NCBI RefSeq assembly: GCF_040182365.1
Contig: NZ_CP144460.1
Coordinates: forward strand, 4,704,935 to 4,768,934
Direction of reading: 5' to 3'
Length of the DNA: 64,000 nucleotides
Source: Xanthomonas sp. 10-10
GTDB lineage: Bacteria; Pseudomonadota; Gammaproteobacteria; Xanthomonadales; Xanthomonadaceae
Part shown: positions 43,333 through 52,200 of the stretch, piece by piece
How positions within the stretch are numbered: the stretch's first letter is position 1
Layout: the number at the start of each line of letters is the position of its first letter
Notes under the pieces: model-generated
Database searches by the model: none
What the model was told of the DNA's origin: nothing
Seen by the model: the letters and a program-made list of their open reading frames with translations, nothing else
Position numbers and translations under genes: made by a program

Positions 43333-45150
43333 ATGCATAGCGGCGGTCTGGAACTGGCTCTGGTGCTGATGCTGGCCGCCATCGTGGCGGTGCCGGTCTT
43401 CAAGCGCTTCGGCCTGGGCGCGGTGCTGGCCTATCTGGTCGCCGGCGTGGTGCTGGGCCCGGATGGCGTGGGCGTGGTGCAGGACGCCGAGCGCATCAGC
43501 GGCGCGGCCGAGATCGGCGTGGTGATGCTGCTGTTCGTGATTGGCCTGGAGCTCTCCCCGGCCCGCCTGAAGGTGATGCGCCACTCGGTGTTCGGCGCCG
43601 GCGCCACCCAGGTGGTGGTGACTGCCACGATCCTGGGCGGCCTGCTGATGCTGGGCAACCTGGGCTGGAAAACCGCGCTCATCGTCGGCGTGGCGCTGGC
43701 GTTATCGTCCACTGCGGTAGGCCTGCAGCTGCTGGCCGAGCGCAAGGCGCTGGGCAGCGACTACGGGCGCCTGGCCTTTGCCATCCTGCTGTTTCAGGAT
43801 CTGATCGCGATCCCGTTGCTGGCGGCCATTCCACTGCTCGGTGGCAGCAAGAACGCCACCCTTGCCTGGCCGGATGTGGCCAAGGCGATGGCCGCGCTGG
43901 CCCTGGTGATCCTGTTCGGGCGCTTCGTGCTGCGCTACCTGTTCAACATGGTGGCGCGCACGCGCATGCCGGAGGTGTTCACCGCCAGCGCGTTGCTGGT
44001 GGTGCTGGGCACCGCGTGGATCATGCAGGAAGCCGGGCTGAGCGCCAGCCTGGGCGCCTTCATCGCCGGCGTGCTGCTGGCCGATTCGGAATTCCGCCAC
44101 GAACTCGAATCGCAGATCGAACCGTTCGAAGGTTTGCTGCTGGGCCTGTTCTTCATTTCGGTGGGCATGGGCATCGACCTCAATCGCGTGGCTGCCGAGC
44201 CGGGATTGATCGCCGCCGGCGTTGCGATCTTGCTGGTGGTGAAGTTCTCGCTGCTGGTCGGCATCGGCAGCGTCGCCAAACTGCCGCTACGCAGCAGCCT
44301 GATGCTGGGCAGCGTGTTGTGGCTGGGTGGCGAATTCGCGTTTGTGGTGTTCAACGAAGCCGATCGCGTCGGCCTGCTGGACCCGGCCAATCATGACCGC
44401 CTGGTGGCCATCGTCGGTGTCTCGATGGCCCTGACGCCCGTGTTGCTGCTCGGTATGCAGCGCCTGCTCAACGGACCGCTGCGCGTGCAGGCGCCCAAGT
44501 CCGAGCGCCCCTTCGACACCATCGATGCGCAGTCGCCGCAGGTGCTGATCGCGGGCGTGGGCCGTTTTGGCCAGGTGGTGGCACGCCTGCTCACCTCGCG
44601 CCACGTGCCGTTCGTGGCACTGGAACACAATCCCGACACGGTGGCAGATATCCGCCGCTTCGGCGGCGAACTGTATTACGGCGACCCGACCCGGCCGGAG
44701 CTGCTGCGCGCCGCCGGTGCCGACCGCATCAAGGTGTTCGTAATCACGTTGGACGACCCGGAAACCAACATCAAGACGGTGCGCATGATCCGCCGCCTCT
44801 ACCCGCAGGCCACCGTGCTGGCGCGTGCGCGCAACCGCCAGCACGCCTGGAAACTGATGGACCTGGGCGCCGAACCGTTCCGCGAAGTCTTCGCCACCAG
44901 CCTGGAACTGGGCGGACGTGTGCTGACCTCGCTCGGTGTGGCCGATGCGCTCGCACGAGAACACGTCGAGCGCTTTCGCAAGCACGACGAAGACCTGATG
45001 CGCGCCCAGCACCTGGTCTACGACGACGAGGCCAAGGTGATCCAGACCTCGCGCGACGCGCGCGAGGACCTGATGAATCTGTTTGAAGCCGACGTCAAGG
45101 CGGATGTGGATGGGGATGATGACGCGGTGGCGGCGACGCGGAAGACGTAA
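43333..45150 (+). CDS. Kef-type K+/H+ antiporter with RCK domain
   Basis: 605 residues. The first 380 form a CPA2 antiporter with twelve or so helices and the LLFQDLIAIPLL motif. A TrkA-N/RCK NAD-binding domain follows (about 395-515, VLIAGVGRFGQVVARLL). It ends with a coiled, charged tail. KefB/KefC export K+ when glutathione adducts bind the RCK domain; the glutathione-binding residues were not checked, so substrate control is inferred from family. GGAGA lies before the ATG. Confidence 0.88.
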   Translation: MHSGGLELALVLMLAAIVAVPVFKRFGLGAVLAYLVAGVVLGPDGVGVVQDAERISGAAEIGVVMLLFVIGLELSPARLKVMRHSVFGAGATQVVVTATILGGLLMLGNLGWKTALIVGVALALSSTAVGLQLLAERKALGSDYGRLAFAILLFQDLIAIPLLAAIPLLGGSKNATLAWPDVAKAMAALALVILFGRFVLRYLFNMVARTRMPEVFTASALLVVLGTAWIMQEAGLSASLGAFIAGVLLADSEFRHELESQIEPFEGLLLGLFFISVGMGIDLNRVAAEPGLIAAGVAILLVVKFSLLVGIGSVAKLPLRSSLMLGSVLWLGGEFAFVVFNEADRVGLLDPANHDRLVAIVGVSMALTPVLLLGMQRLLNGPLRVQAPKSERPFDTIDAQSPQVLIAGVGRFGQVVARLLTSRHVPFVALEHNPDTVADIRRFGGELYYGDPTRPELLRAAGADRIKVFVITLDDPETNIKTVRMIRRLYPQATVLARARNRQHAWKLMDLGAEPFREVFATSLELGGRVLTSLGVADALAREHVERFRKHDEDLMRAQHLVYDDEAKVIQTSRDAREDLMNLFEADVKADVDGDDDAVAATRKT

Positions 45151-45259
45151 AAAAATGCATGCGTTGCCTCCGCGATTAACACATCCGCTGCCTGATTCCG
45201 TGCCGCAAACCGCTACGATAAAGCAGCGAGCTAGCCTCGACACGCCGTAAGCTCCCCCG

Positions 45260-46120
45260 TCAAGCAGGCACTTCAAAAGTAGAGCTTTCGGCGTGCTTGT
45301 TGCGGTACTCGACCGGGGTCATTCCGCCGAGCGAATCATGGGATCTTGCTTCGTTGTAGTCGATCATCCACCAGTGGGCGGCTTCGCGCACATCGTCGAG
45401 GCAGGCGAAGAAATTCAGGTCGAGCACTTCCTCGCGGAACGTGCGATTGAAGCGCTCAATGAAGGCATTCTGATTTGGCTTTCCCGGCTGGATGTACTGC
45501 AGTGCGACGCCATTCGTCTTGAGCCAGCTGGTGAACGCTTCGCCCAGGAACTCGGGGCCGTTGTCCGAGCGCACCACCTGCGGCAAGCCATGATCGCGTT
45601 TGATCTGCTCGAACACACGCACAAGCCGTTGCGAGTTGATCGAGGTGTCAACCTCGATGTGCAGCGCCTCGCGATTGAAGTCATCCACCACGTTGAAGGT
45701 GCGAAAGCGTCGTCCGCATGCCAGCGCATCGCTCATGAAGTCGACCGACCAGACCGTGTCTGGCAGCCTCGGCACGTAGAGCGGCACCCGCTCACGCTTG
45801 GGAAGGCGACGCTTTGCAGCGCGGCGTAGGTTGAGCTTCATGGCCTTGTAAACGCGATAGATGCGTTTGGGATTCCAGCCTGGTTGCTGCTTGCGAAGGT
45901 AGTCGCTGCACTTCCAGAAGCCACGACTGGGGTGCGCTTCAACGTAACGCGCGATCTCGGCAATCAGCTCGGCATCGCGCACCGTCCAGTCCAGAGGCGG
46001 TGCGTACCAGGCGGCACGCGACAGCCCGACGCATGCACAGGACCGGCGCAACGGCCGCGCGTGGACCTCGATAAGGAACCGCACCGCCTCGCGCTTACGC
46101 GCCGGCCCTAGAGTTTTTTT
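45260..46120 (-). CDS. IS3-family transposase OrfB (frameshift product)
   Basis: About 286 residues after the frameshift point, beginning KKTLGPARKREAVRF. DDE catalytic residues: Asp in VWSVDFMSD, Asp in VRSDNGPEFLG and Glu in FIERFNRTFREEVL. It is read by -1 shift from OrfA; the earlier part of this frame overlaps orfA and is not used. The rve-type integrase core is intact, so the element may be active. Confidence 0.88.
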   Translation of the reverse strand, partial: KKTLGPARKREAVRFLIEVHARPLRRSCACVGLSRAAWYAPPLDWTVRDAELIAEIARYVEAHPSRGFWKCSDYLRKQQPGWNPKRIYRVYKAMKLNLRRAAKRRLPKRERVPLYVPRLPDTVWSVDFMSDALACGRRFRTFNVVDDFNREALHIEVDTSINSQRLVRVFEQIKRDHGLPQVVRSDNGPEFLGEAFTSWLKTNGVALQYIQPGKPNQNAFIERFNRTFREEVLDLNFFACLDDVREAAHWWMIDYNEARSHDSLGGMTPVEYRNKHAESSTFEVPA

Positions 46121-46374
46121 GCGATCAGGTCCTTCATTGCCGCGTTGTCGAGCGCCAACTCGGCGTACATCCGTTTGAGCTTGGCGTTCTCGGACTCGAG
46201 CTCCTTGACCCGCAGCAGCTCGGACGCCTCCAAGCCGCCGTACTTGCTCTTCCACTGGTAATAGGTCGCCGTGCTGATGCCGACTTGGCGACAGATGTCT
46301 TTGACTGGAACGCCTGCGTCAGCCTGCTTGAGCGTGGCGATGATCTGTGTCTCGGTGAACTTCGATGTGCGCAT
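46108..46374 (-). CDS. IS3-family transposase OrfA
   Basis: 88 residues: an HTH (QVGISTATYYQWKSKYGG) and a leucine-zipper-like helix (LLRVKELESENAKLKRMYAEL). It ends DLIAKKL at a stop just after a run of seven A (46114-46120 on the minus strand). The run lets ribosomes slip by -1 into OrfB and make the active OrfAB fusion. Confidence 0.9.
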   Translation of the reverse strand: MRTSKFTETQIIATLKQADAGVPVKDICRQVGISTATYYQWKSKYGGLEASELLRVKELESENAKLKRMYAELALDNAAMKDLIAKKL

Positions 46375-46446
46375 GGAACCTCCTGACTTGGGAACGATGC
46401 CAGAAAGATCTACTTATGCGGTGTCTGCCGATCGGGGGAGCTTACG

Positions 46447-46642
46447 CTTCAGGCTCCAGTTCCACACGGCAACGTCGCGGGCGGCATCGACGACAACACG
46501 CGGGCTGCCGAGGTGGTCGGGTTCGATGTAGTGCAGTTGACTGTCGTTGGCCAGCAGGCCCGCCGGCAGGTCGTCCAGCCAGATCGCTTGTTGCTTGGGT
46601 GCAGTATTGGTTTCGGGAGAACCGAAGTCAGATCGGCCTCAT
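46447..46642 (-). pseudogene. Rhs core fragment (truncated by IS3)
   Basis: A 190-bp piece matching the Rhs core coding strand (reads LDDLPAGLLANDSQLHYIEPDHLGSPRVVVDA in the Rhs frame). Its C-terminal side is cut by the IS3 end and its other side ends at the recurring GTCAACCTGACCCCG motif. No start, no tip. Confidence 0.8.
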
Positions 46643-46662
46643 AAGTCAACCTGACCCCGTTC
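46643..46662. repeat. Recurring REP-like motif, copy 1
   Basis: AAGTCAACCTGACCCCGTTC. Matching or diverged copies lie at 47914, 47940, 48391, 48677 and 48792, always at the edges of Rhs or IS4 fragments. Confidence 0.7.
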
Positions 46663-46684
46663 CCCGGAACCTTAGAGGAAAATG

Positions 46685-47056
46685 TTATCGAAAAAGCGTA
46701 ACTACGATAACCACCAAACCTAGAAAAGAAACAATCGCCCCCGACGCCTTCTTCTGTGCTGGCGCTATGATCGACGCAATCACACCTGCTACGATAACAG
46801 CCAGCACCAGCACCGTAACTATTAAGGCTCTTTCTGCCATCGGAAACCAGCTTGCCGAACAGCTCTGAATGGTTAATGCATAGTCTTTTTGGGATAACTC
46901 GGTTACCCCTTCAGTCAACCTGTAATGGCGGGGACAGAAGTGCAGTATAAAATATCGAGAAGGGTATATTAATAGCAATGTCGCCACAAAGCAGATAGCA
47001 ACCGATGGAATTAGAGCAATCCATCGTAGCCTTGTCATTATAGTCAGCTTATTCAT
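46685..47056 (-). CDS. Membrane protein, putative Rhs immunity protein
   Basis: 123 residues from the ATG giving MNKLTIMTRLRWIALIP. Two or three predicted transmembrane helices (about 8-30, 75-97, 103-123), with Cys residues in the outer loop (FCPRHYRL, QSCSASWF). It overlaps the end of the orphan Rhs tip by 8 bp, the typical toxin-immunity arrangement. AT-rich compared with the neighbourhood. Not recognised in sequence; the immunity role is inferred from position alone. Confidence 0.6.
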   Translation of the reverse strand: MNKLTIMTRLRWIALIPSVAICFVATLLLIYPSRYFILHFCPRHYRLTEGVTELSQKDYALTIQSCSASWFPMAERALIVTVLVLAVIVAGVIASIIAPAQKKASGAIVSFLGLVVIVVTLFR

Positions 47057-47834
47057 CGTCCGCCAGCCGGAAAATTTCGCATGACTCCTGGGGAGAGATA
47101 ATTCTTTGTGTGATAGTAGGGCACTTTCCCCAAATACCTGTAATGCCGTTATTGCTGTACCACATGTATTGCGTCGCACCCGAAGTGGGTGTTCTGTATT
47201 TTCTGGAAAATTGCTCTGCAATTGAATTTTCTCCTTGCCCAGAGCGACAACCCTTAAACTCTACTGGTTCTCCCTGCGTCCAGCCCGCACGCTTGAGCAC
47301 CTGAGCTATTCCGTCTACATCGAGCTTGTTCGTCTGCCCAGAACTCTGATCAAGAATTCTGTCTGGTCCCATATGCCCATAGACTGACCATACCCCTGGG
47401 GTCTCAGTATCGACCGATGCCCCCTGATAGAAAACATTGGCACCTGGTGTAAATAAGACAAGCTTTTCCAGTCCGTACGGATCAACATAGCCGACCGGAT
47501 TCCCCTCAACATAGGCATATGTACTAATCCCTCCAACCAGCCCAATCGGATCACTCTGCCCATACCGACCAGTAGCAGCATCGTAATCGCGGAAGTAGTT
47601 CTGATTGAACCCGCTCGCTGCATCAAACCGCTGCCCTGGGAAGCGCATGTCGAAGACCATCGCGGTGCCATCCCCATCCGGATCCTGGTTGGGCGCAGTG
47701 TTGCCGAAGGCTTCGCCCTTCAGGCTCCAGTTCCACACGGCAACGTCGCGGGCGGCATCGACGACAACACGCGGGCTGCCGAGGCGGTCGGGTTCGATGT
47801 AGTGCAGTTGACCGCCGTTGGCCAGCAGGCCCAC
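47049..47834 (-). CDS. Orphan Rhs tip: Rhs core end plus toxin-like domain
   Basis: 261 residues as an open frame starting at a GTG within the Rhs core; the core match extends a little upstream (to about 47880) without a natural start. Residues 1-110 are Rhs core ending in GRYGQSDPIGL and GYVDPYGLEKL, the usual cleavage boundary. The last 140 residues are unlike the full-length Rhs tip here. They contain VYGHMGP (His154) and EFKGCRSGQG (Cys196), a His...Cys arrangement like caspase/CHAT-type or C80 peptidases. Likely silent without its N-terminal part, but ready to recombine onto a full Rhs gene. Confidence 0.7.
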   Translation of the reverse strand: MGLLANGGQLHYIEPDRLGSPRVVVDAARDVAVWNWSLKGEAFGNTAPNQDPDGDGTAMVFDMRFPGQRFDAASGFNQNYFRDYDAATGRYGQSDPIGLVGGISTYAYVEGNPVGYVDPYGLEKLVLFTPGANVFYQGASVDTETPGVWSVYGHMGPDRILDQSSGQTNKLDVDGIAQVLKRAGWTQGEPVEFKGCRSGQGENSIAEQFSRKYRTPTSGATQYMWYSNNGITGIWGKCPTITQRIISPQESCEIFRLADDE

Positions 47835-47913
47835 CGGCAGGTCGTCCAGCCAGATCGCTTGTTGCTTGGGTGCAGTATTGGTTTCGGGAGAACCGAAGTC
47901 AGATCGGCCTCAT

Positions 47914-47960
47914 AAGTCAACCTGACCCCGTTCCTCGATAAGTCAACCTGACCCAGTTCC
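47914..47960. repeat. Recurring REP-like motif, copies 2 and 3
   Basis: Two copies in tandem: AAGTCAACCTGACCCCGTTC (47914) and AAGTCAACCTGACCCAGTTC (47940), between the orphan tip and the next Rhs fragment. Confidence 0.7.
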
Positions 47961-48390
47961 CCGCTTTTACATAAGCAAATGTACTGATTCCCCCATCCAA
48001 TCCAATCGGATCACTCTGCCCATACCGACCTGTCGCCGCATCGTAATCACGGAAGTAGTTCTGGTTGAACCCGCTCGCTGCATCAAAGCGCTGCCCTGGG
48101 AACCGCATGCCGAACACCATCGTGGTGCCGTCTCCATCCGGATCCTGGTTGGGCGCGGTGTTGCCGAAGGCTTCGCCCTTCAGGCTCCAACTCCACACGG
48201 CAACGTCGTGGGCGGCATCGACGACAACGCGGGGGCTGCCGAGGTGGTCGGGTTCGATGTAGTGCAGTTGACCGCCGTTGGCCAACAGGCCCACCGGCAG
48301 TAGGTGCGCGCCACGCCTGCGATTGCACTGAGGCGGTGATTGGTGGTTGGATAGGTGTAGGTCTGCGTGGCACCACCGATTTTGGAACTC
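47961..48390 (-). pseudogene. Rhs core fragment with internal deletion
   Basis: It matches the Rhs core coding strand (LHYIEPDHLGSPRVVVDAA ... FRDYDAATGRYGQ). The tip is missing: the frame runs off after STFAYVKAGNW into the REP-like motif. At about 48302 the sequence jumps to an earlier region of the full-length gene (like 50228 onward), so about 255 bp are deleted. It ends in TTGGAACTC at the next motif copy. Confidence 0.8.
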
Positions 48391-48414
48391 TAACTTAACC
48401 CGACCCCATTATTG

Positions 48415-48660
48415 CAGATCCTGTTGTTGCTTAACACGCTGGCTACCTTCGCCAGTTGGCTGGCAGGAATGGGCTGCGAAGCCACCGGCATCGCGCACTG
48501 GCTATCGCCCCGTACCAGCACACGCAAACTCTATTCGACGCTGCGTGTCGGCCGCGAGACATTGGTCAGGCGTTGGCCGATGGAACCTGTCTCACGCTGG
48601 CTAGAAAGCTTGCGCACATTGCCCGACGCAGTGCGCGAACAGATGACGCTGGTGCCGTAA
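48415..48660 (+). pseudogene. IS4-family transposase, C-terminal remnant
   Basis: About 81 residues ending SLRTLPDAVREQMTLVP and including LLLLNTLATFASWLAGMGC and RKLYSTLRVGRETLVRRW, the C-terminal part of IS4-type transposases. No catalytic residues, no N-terminal part, no inverted repeat. A REP-like motif copy borders it on the left. Confidence 0.7.
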
Positions 48661-48698
48661 AAATGTGGGGATACCTAAGAACCTGACCCCGTTCTTTC

Positions 48699-48776
48699 GA
48701 ACCTGTCTCACGCTGGCTGGAACGCTTGCGCACACTGCCCGACGCAGCGCGTGCGCAGATGAGGTTGGTGCTGTAA
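48699..48776 (+). pseudogene. Second copy of IS4 transposase tail
   Basis: It repeats the last 26 codons of the preceding remnant (EPVSRWLERLRTLPDAAR...), offset by exactly 116 bp including the stop codon and the following TGGGGATACCTAAGAA. A tandem partial duplication or a second capture of the same IS end. Confidence 0.75.
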
Positions 48777-48919
48777 AACGTGGGGATACCTAAGAATCCG
48801 GCCCCATTTACTGTTGTTGCAGCAACAGGCCGCGGGCTGCTAAACACGAAGCCCCGCACTTGGCGGGGCTTCGATCTTCATTTGGCGCCAGCCGCTGTGC
48901 GGATTGCGCTCTACCGGCC

Positions 48920-49234
48920 TTACGCGTGCTTCAGCAACCGTTTGACATCTTTGGGCCTGACCTTACTGCACCGGATCATGTGGTCGCAGTAATCACCGAC
49001 AGTTCGGATCGTGAACTGCCCCGTACCGAATTCTTTCGTGATTGCCCTATCCGCAACATCGCGAATGTCGTCATTGACCTGATCAAGCTCGTTACTCCGA
49101 AAATCAGAGACGAAGCTCGCCGCGAGGTCAGTGCCGAACCTTAGATCAGGGCTCAACTTGGTTACTGGCAAGTGAAAAATTTCGGCCAGCCTTGCGATAG
49201 CACTGGCCCGTATCATTTGCTCCAACGCATCCAT
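48920..49234 (-). CDS. Acyl-carrier-like small protein, putative Rhs immunity
   Basis: 104 residues. The pattern LSPDLRFGTDLAASF ... ELDQVNDDIRDVADRA ... FTIRTVGDYCDHMI follows the helices of acyl carrier proteins, but the phosphopantetheine Ser of the DSL motif is absent or displaced (AASF). It lies 9 bp downstream of the full-length Rhs gene on the same strand. GGGGGA precedes the ATG. By position it is the immunity protein for that Rhs tip; a structural rather than enzymatic ACP fold is likely. Confidence 0.6.
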   Translation of the reverse strand: MDALEQMIRASAIARLAEIFHLPVTKLSPDLRFGTDLAASFVSDFRSNELDQVNDDIRDVADRAITKEFGTGQFTIRTVGDYCDHMIRCSKVRPKDVKRLLKHA

Positions 49235-49243
49235 GGTGTCCCC

Positions 49244-52200
49244 CTACTTACAGCTACAATCATCTTCAGTTGAAATCGCATCTACTGCCGCTTTGACTTC
49301 AATCGTCAGGTCATAGAACCCTTCGAAGATTAGTGCGCCAGTCGCAGCTACACCGAGCGCCTTTCCGCCGACAGTCCGACCGAGCTCACGCAGGTCCCTA
49401 ATCCCTGTTCTGCCTGCCCACCGGCTGAGCTGACTCGTGTAAGGATTCAGCTGACTTTTCGGAACGCCCAGACCCCTGAGCTCAGATGGGGTTTTTGGCA
49501 TTGTACCAGCACCCAACGTAATTCCAAGAGTCGCCGCAGTTTTTCCTAGATCGAATCTGTTTTCTTCAATGTCATTCACAAACTGATCGAAGTTAAAGCA
49601 AAGCAATCCCAGCGGATCGATGTTCGAGACTGGATTTCCCCCGACATAGGCATAGGTGCTTGTCCCGCCTTCCAATCCAATCGGATCACTCTGCCCATAC
49701 CGACCTGTAGCCGCATCGTAATCGCGGAAGTAGTTCTGGTTGAACCCGCTCGCTGCATCAAACCGCTGCCCTGGGAATCGCATGTCGAACACCATCGCGG
49801 TGCCGTCTCCATCCGGATCCTGGTTGGGTGCGGTGTTGCCGAAGGCTTCGCCCTTCAGGCTCCAGTTCCACACGGCAACGTCGCGCGCGGCATCGACGAC
49901 CACACGGGGGCTGCCGAGGTGGTCGGGTTCGATGTAGTGCAGTTGACCGCCGTTGGCCAGCAGGCCCACCGGCAGGTCGTCCAGCCAGATCGCTTGCTGC
50001 TTGGGTGCGCCGTTGGTGTCGTAGTCGCCGAGCCAGTGGCCGGCCTCGTCGTAAAGCGTATAGGTGTTGGTGGTGCCCAGATAACGGCGTACCTGCTCGC
50101 CTCGGCCGTTGTAGCGATAATTCATGACCGCGACGCCTGCGCGCTTGGCCTGGGTCATGCGGCCGGTGGTGTCGTACAGGTACTCGCGTGCCTTGCCGCC
50201 GATGGTGAGGGTGTTGCCCATCTTGTCGTAGGTGCGCGCCACGCCTGCGACTGCGCTCAGGCGGTGGTTGGTCGTCGGATAGGTGTAAGCCTGGGTGGCG
50301 CCGCCGACCTTGGCACTCAGGCGGTTGCCGGTGCCATCGTAGCTGTAGCCGTCAATCACGGTATTGGCGGCGCCGTCTTTCAGCGCTGTGAGCCGACCGA
50401 GAGCGTCGTAATCCAGTCGTAGCTCTGGTGTCGGATTGCCAGCCCGGGTCAGAGCGGTGAGGTCGCCAACCGCATCGAAGCCGAAGCCGATTTCCAAGCC
50501 GCCTGCGCGGGTGTCTTGGATGCTGCGGGGGCGGTAATCAAGATCGTACATGCGCGCCAGCTTGCGGCCGTTACCGTAGGTCCAGCCGGAGGATGGGCCG
50601 AACGGATAGTAGGTCGCTCCACTCAGCAGACGTTGGCGGCTGCCGCCTTGTGCCGTCACTCCAACCTCGGTCGTCTGGCCTTGCGCGTTGCGGACGTAAT
50701 CGACCGTGGTGCCGTCCGGGTAGACCATCGACCGAAGGCGGCCGCCAGGCGTGTAGTCGTAGCGCAACACCAACACCTTGCCGTTGACCGTCTGCACCTT
50801 GCGCACCACCTCGCCGAAGCGGTTGTAGCAGTACTGGGTGGTACCGCTGCCATCCTGGAGCTTGGCCAGGCGCCCGACGGTGAACGTCTCACCGCTGGCG
50901 CACACGCTCTGCGTGACGTCATAGGTATAGCTGACATTGAAGGCGGCGGTTGGGTAGCTGATGCTCAGGACACGGTTGAGCGCGTCGTAGCCATAGGTGG
51001 ACGTGATGCCGCGTGCATCGGTCTGCGTGGCGCGGTTGCCGGCACTGTCGTAGGTATAGCTGGTGACGCCGGTATCCGGGCTGGTCAATTTCAAGATATC
51101 GCCGAAGCCGTTGTACGTGTAGCGGGTGTCCAGGCGTTTGGGATCCTTGACCTGCAACGGGCGATCCTGCGTGTCGTAACCCACGTTGGTTTCAGCCTTG
51201 ATGCCATCGACATCCTGCAACGTATGCTTAAGTCGGCCGAGTGGGTCGTGCTCTTGCTGGGTGCTACGGCCGAATGCGTCTGTGATCAAGCGCAAGTTGC
51301 CGTTTGCATCGTAGGCGTAGTCGGTGGGATTTGCGGCCGCGTCCGCCTGTGTTTCCAGTTGGCCCAACTTGTTGTAAATGCGGCTCAAGCTGCGCTTGAG
51401 CGCACCTTGAGCGTCCTTGGTCTGCTCCTCCAGGCGATTGCCAGCGTTATCGAGCACGTAATGGAGGGTGTTGCCCAGCGTATCGGTGATATCGGTAAGG
51501 CGTTGGGCCTGGTCGTAGACAAAGGTCGCGTAGCTGCCATCGGGCTGGGTGATGCGTTTGACCAAGCCGGTGGGCCAATACTCGAAGGTGGTGACGCGAT
51601 TCTGCGCGGACGTCGCGCCATGCGCCGTGGTCGATGCCAACCAACCACGCGGGTGGTAGGTGTAATCGGTCAGCACCCCGTTTTCGTCAACGACAGAAAG
51701 AACGCGGCCTGCTGCGTCATAGCTCAGATTCTCGCGGATCTGGCCGCGGGCGTTGATGGTCTGCTTGAGGTCGCCCTTGCGATACGGGCACGGTCCGGTG
51801 CCGGTCTCGCATCCTGCGGCATCGATGGCGTAATAGTTGTAGGTCGTACGGTCGTCGATATCCGTGCGCGGGCCATCGATGGACTTTAGATAGCCCACGA
51901 CCGGGCAGGTGCTACCTACTGCGGCGACATCGGACGCCTCGCAGTAGATGTAAGCCACATCGCGCCTCTCGCTTGACGTTGCGCCAGTTATCGACACTTG
52001 AATGGGCTGAAGCCGATCGTTGCGGGTGTAGGAAATGGTGCGTCCGGCACTTTGGATCGAAAGCACCCGGTTGGAGCCGGCGGTCGTCCGGGTCGTGGTC
52101 GTACGTTCTTGCGGAAGTGCAGACGCTTCCTGGACGGTGTGGACATTGATATCCACGCCATTCTCGGTCAGCTCCGAATAGCCATGCTTGGTCTGCACCC

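Larger units (their letters stand above)
45246..46446 (-). mobile_element. IS3-family insertion sequence (IS407-like), about 1.2 kb
   Basis: Terminal inverted repeats CGTAAGCTCCCCCG (45246-45259) and CGGGGGAGCTTACG (46433-46446) are exact complements. Between them are orfA and orfB of an IS3-family transposase joined by an A7 slippery site. The left flank is the Kef downstream region and the right flank begins inside an Rhs core sequence, so the element borders a rearrangement. No direct target repeat is seen. Confidence 0.88.
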
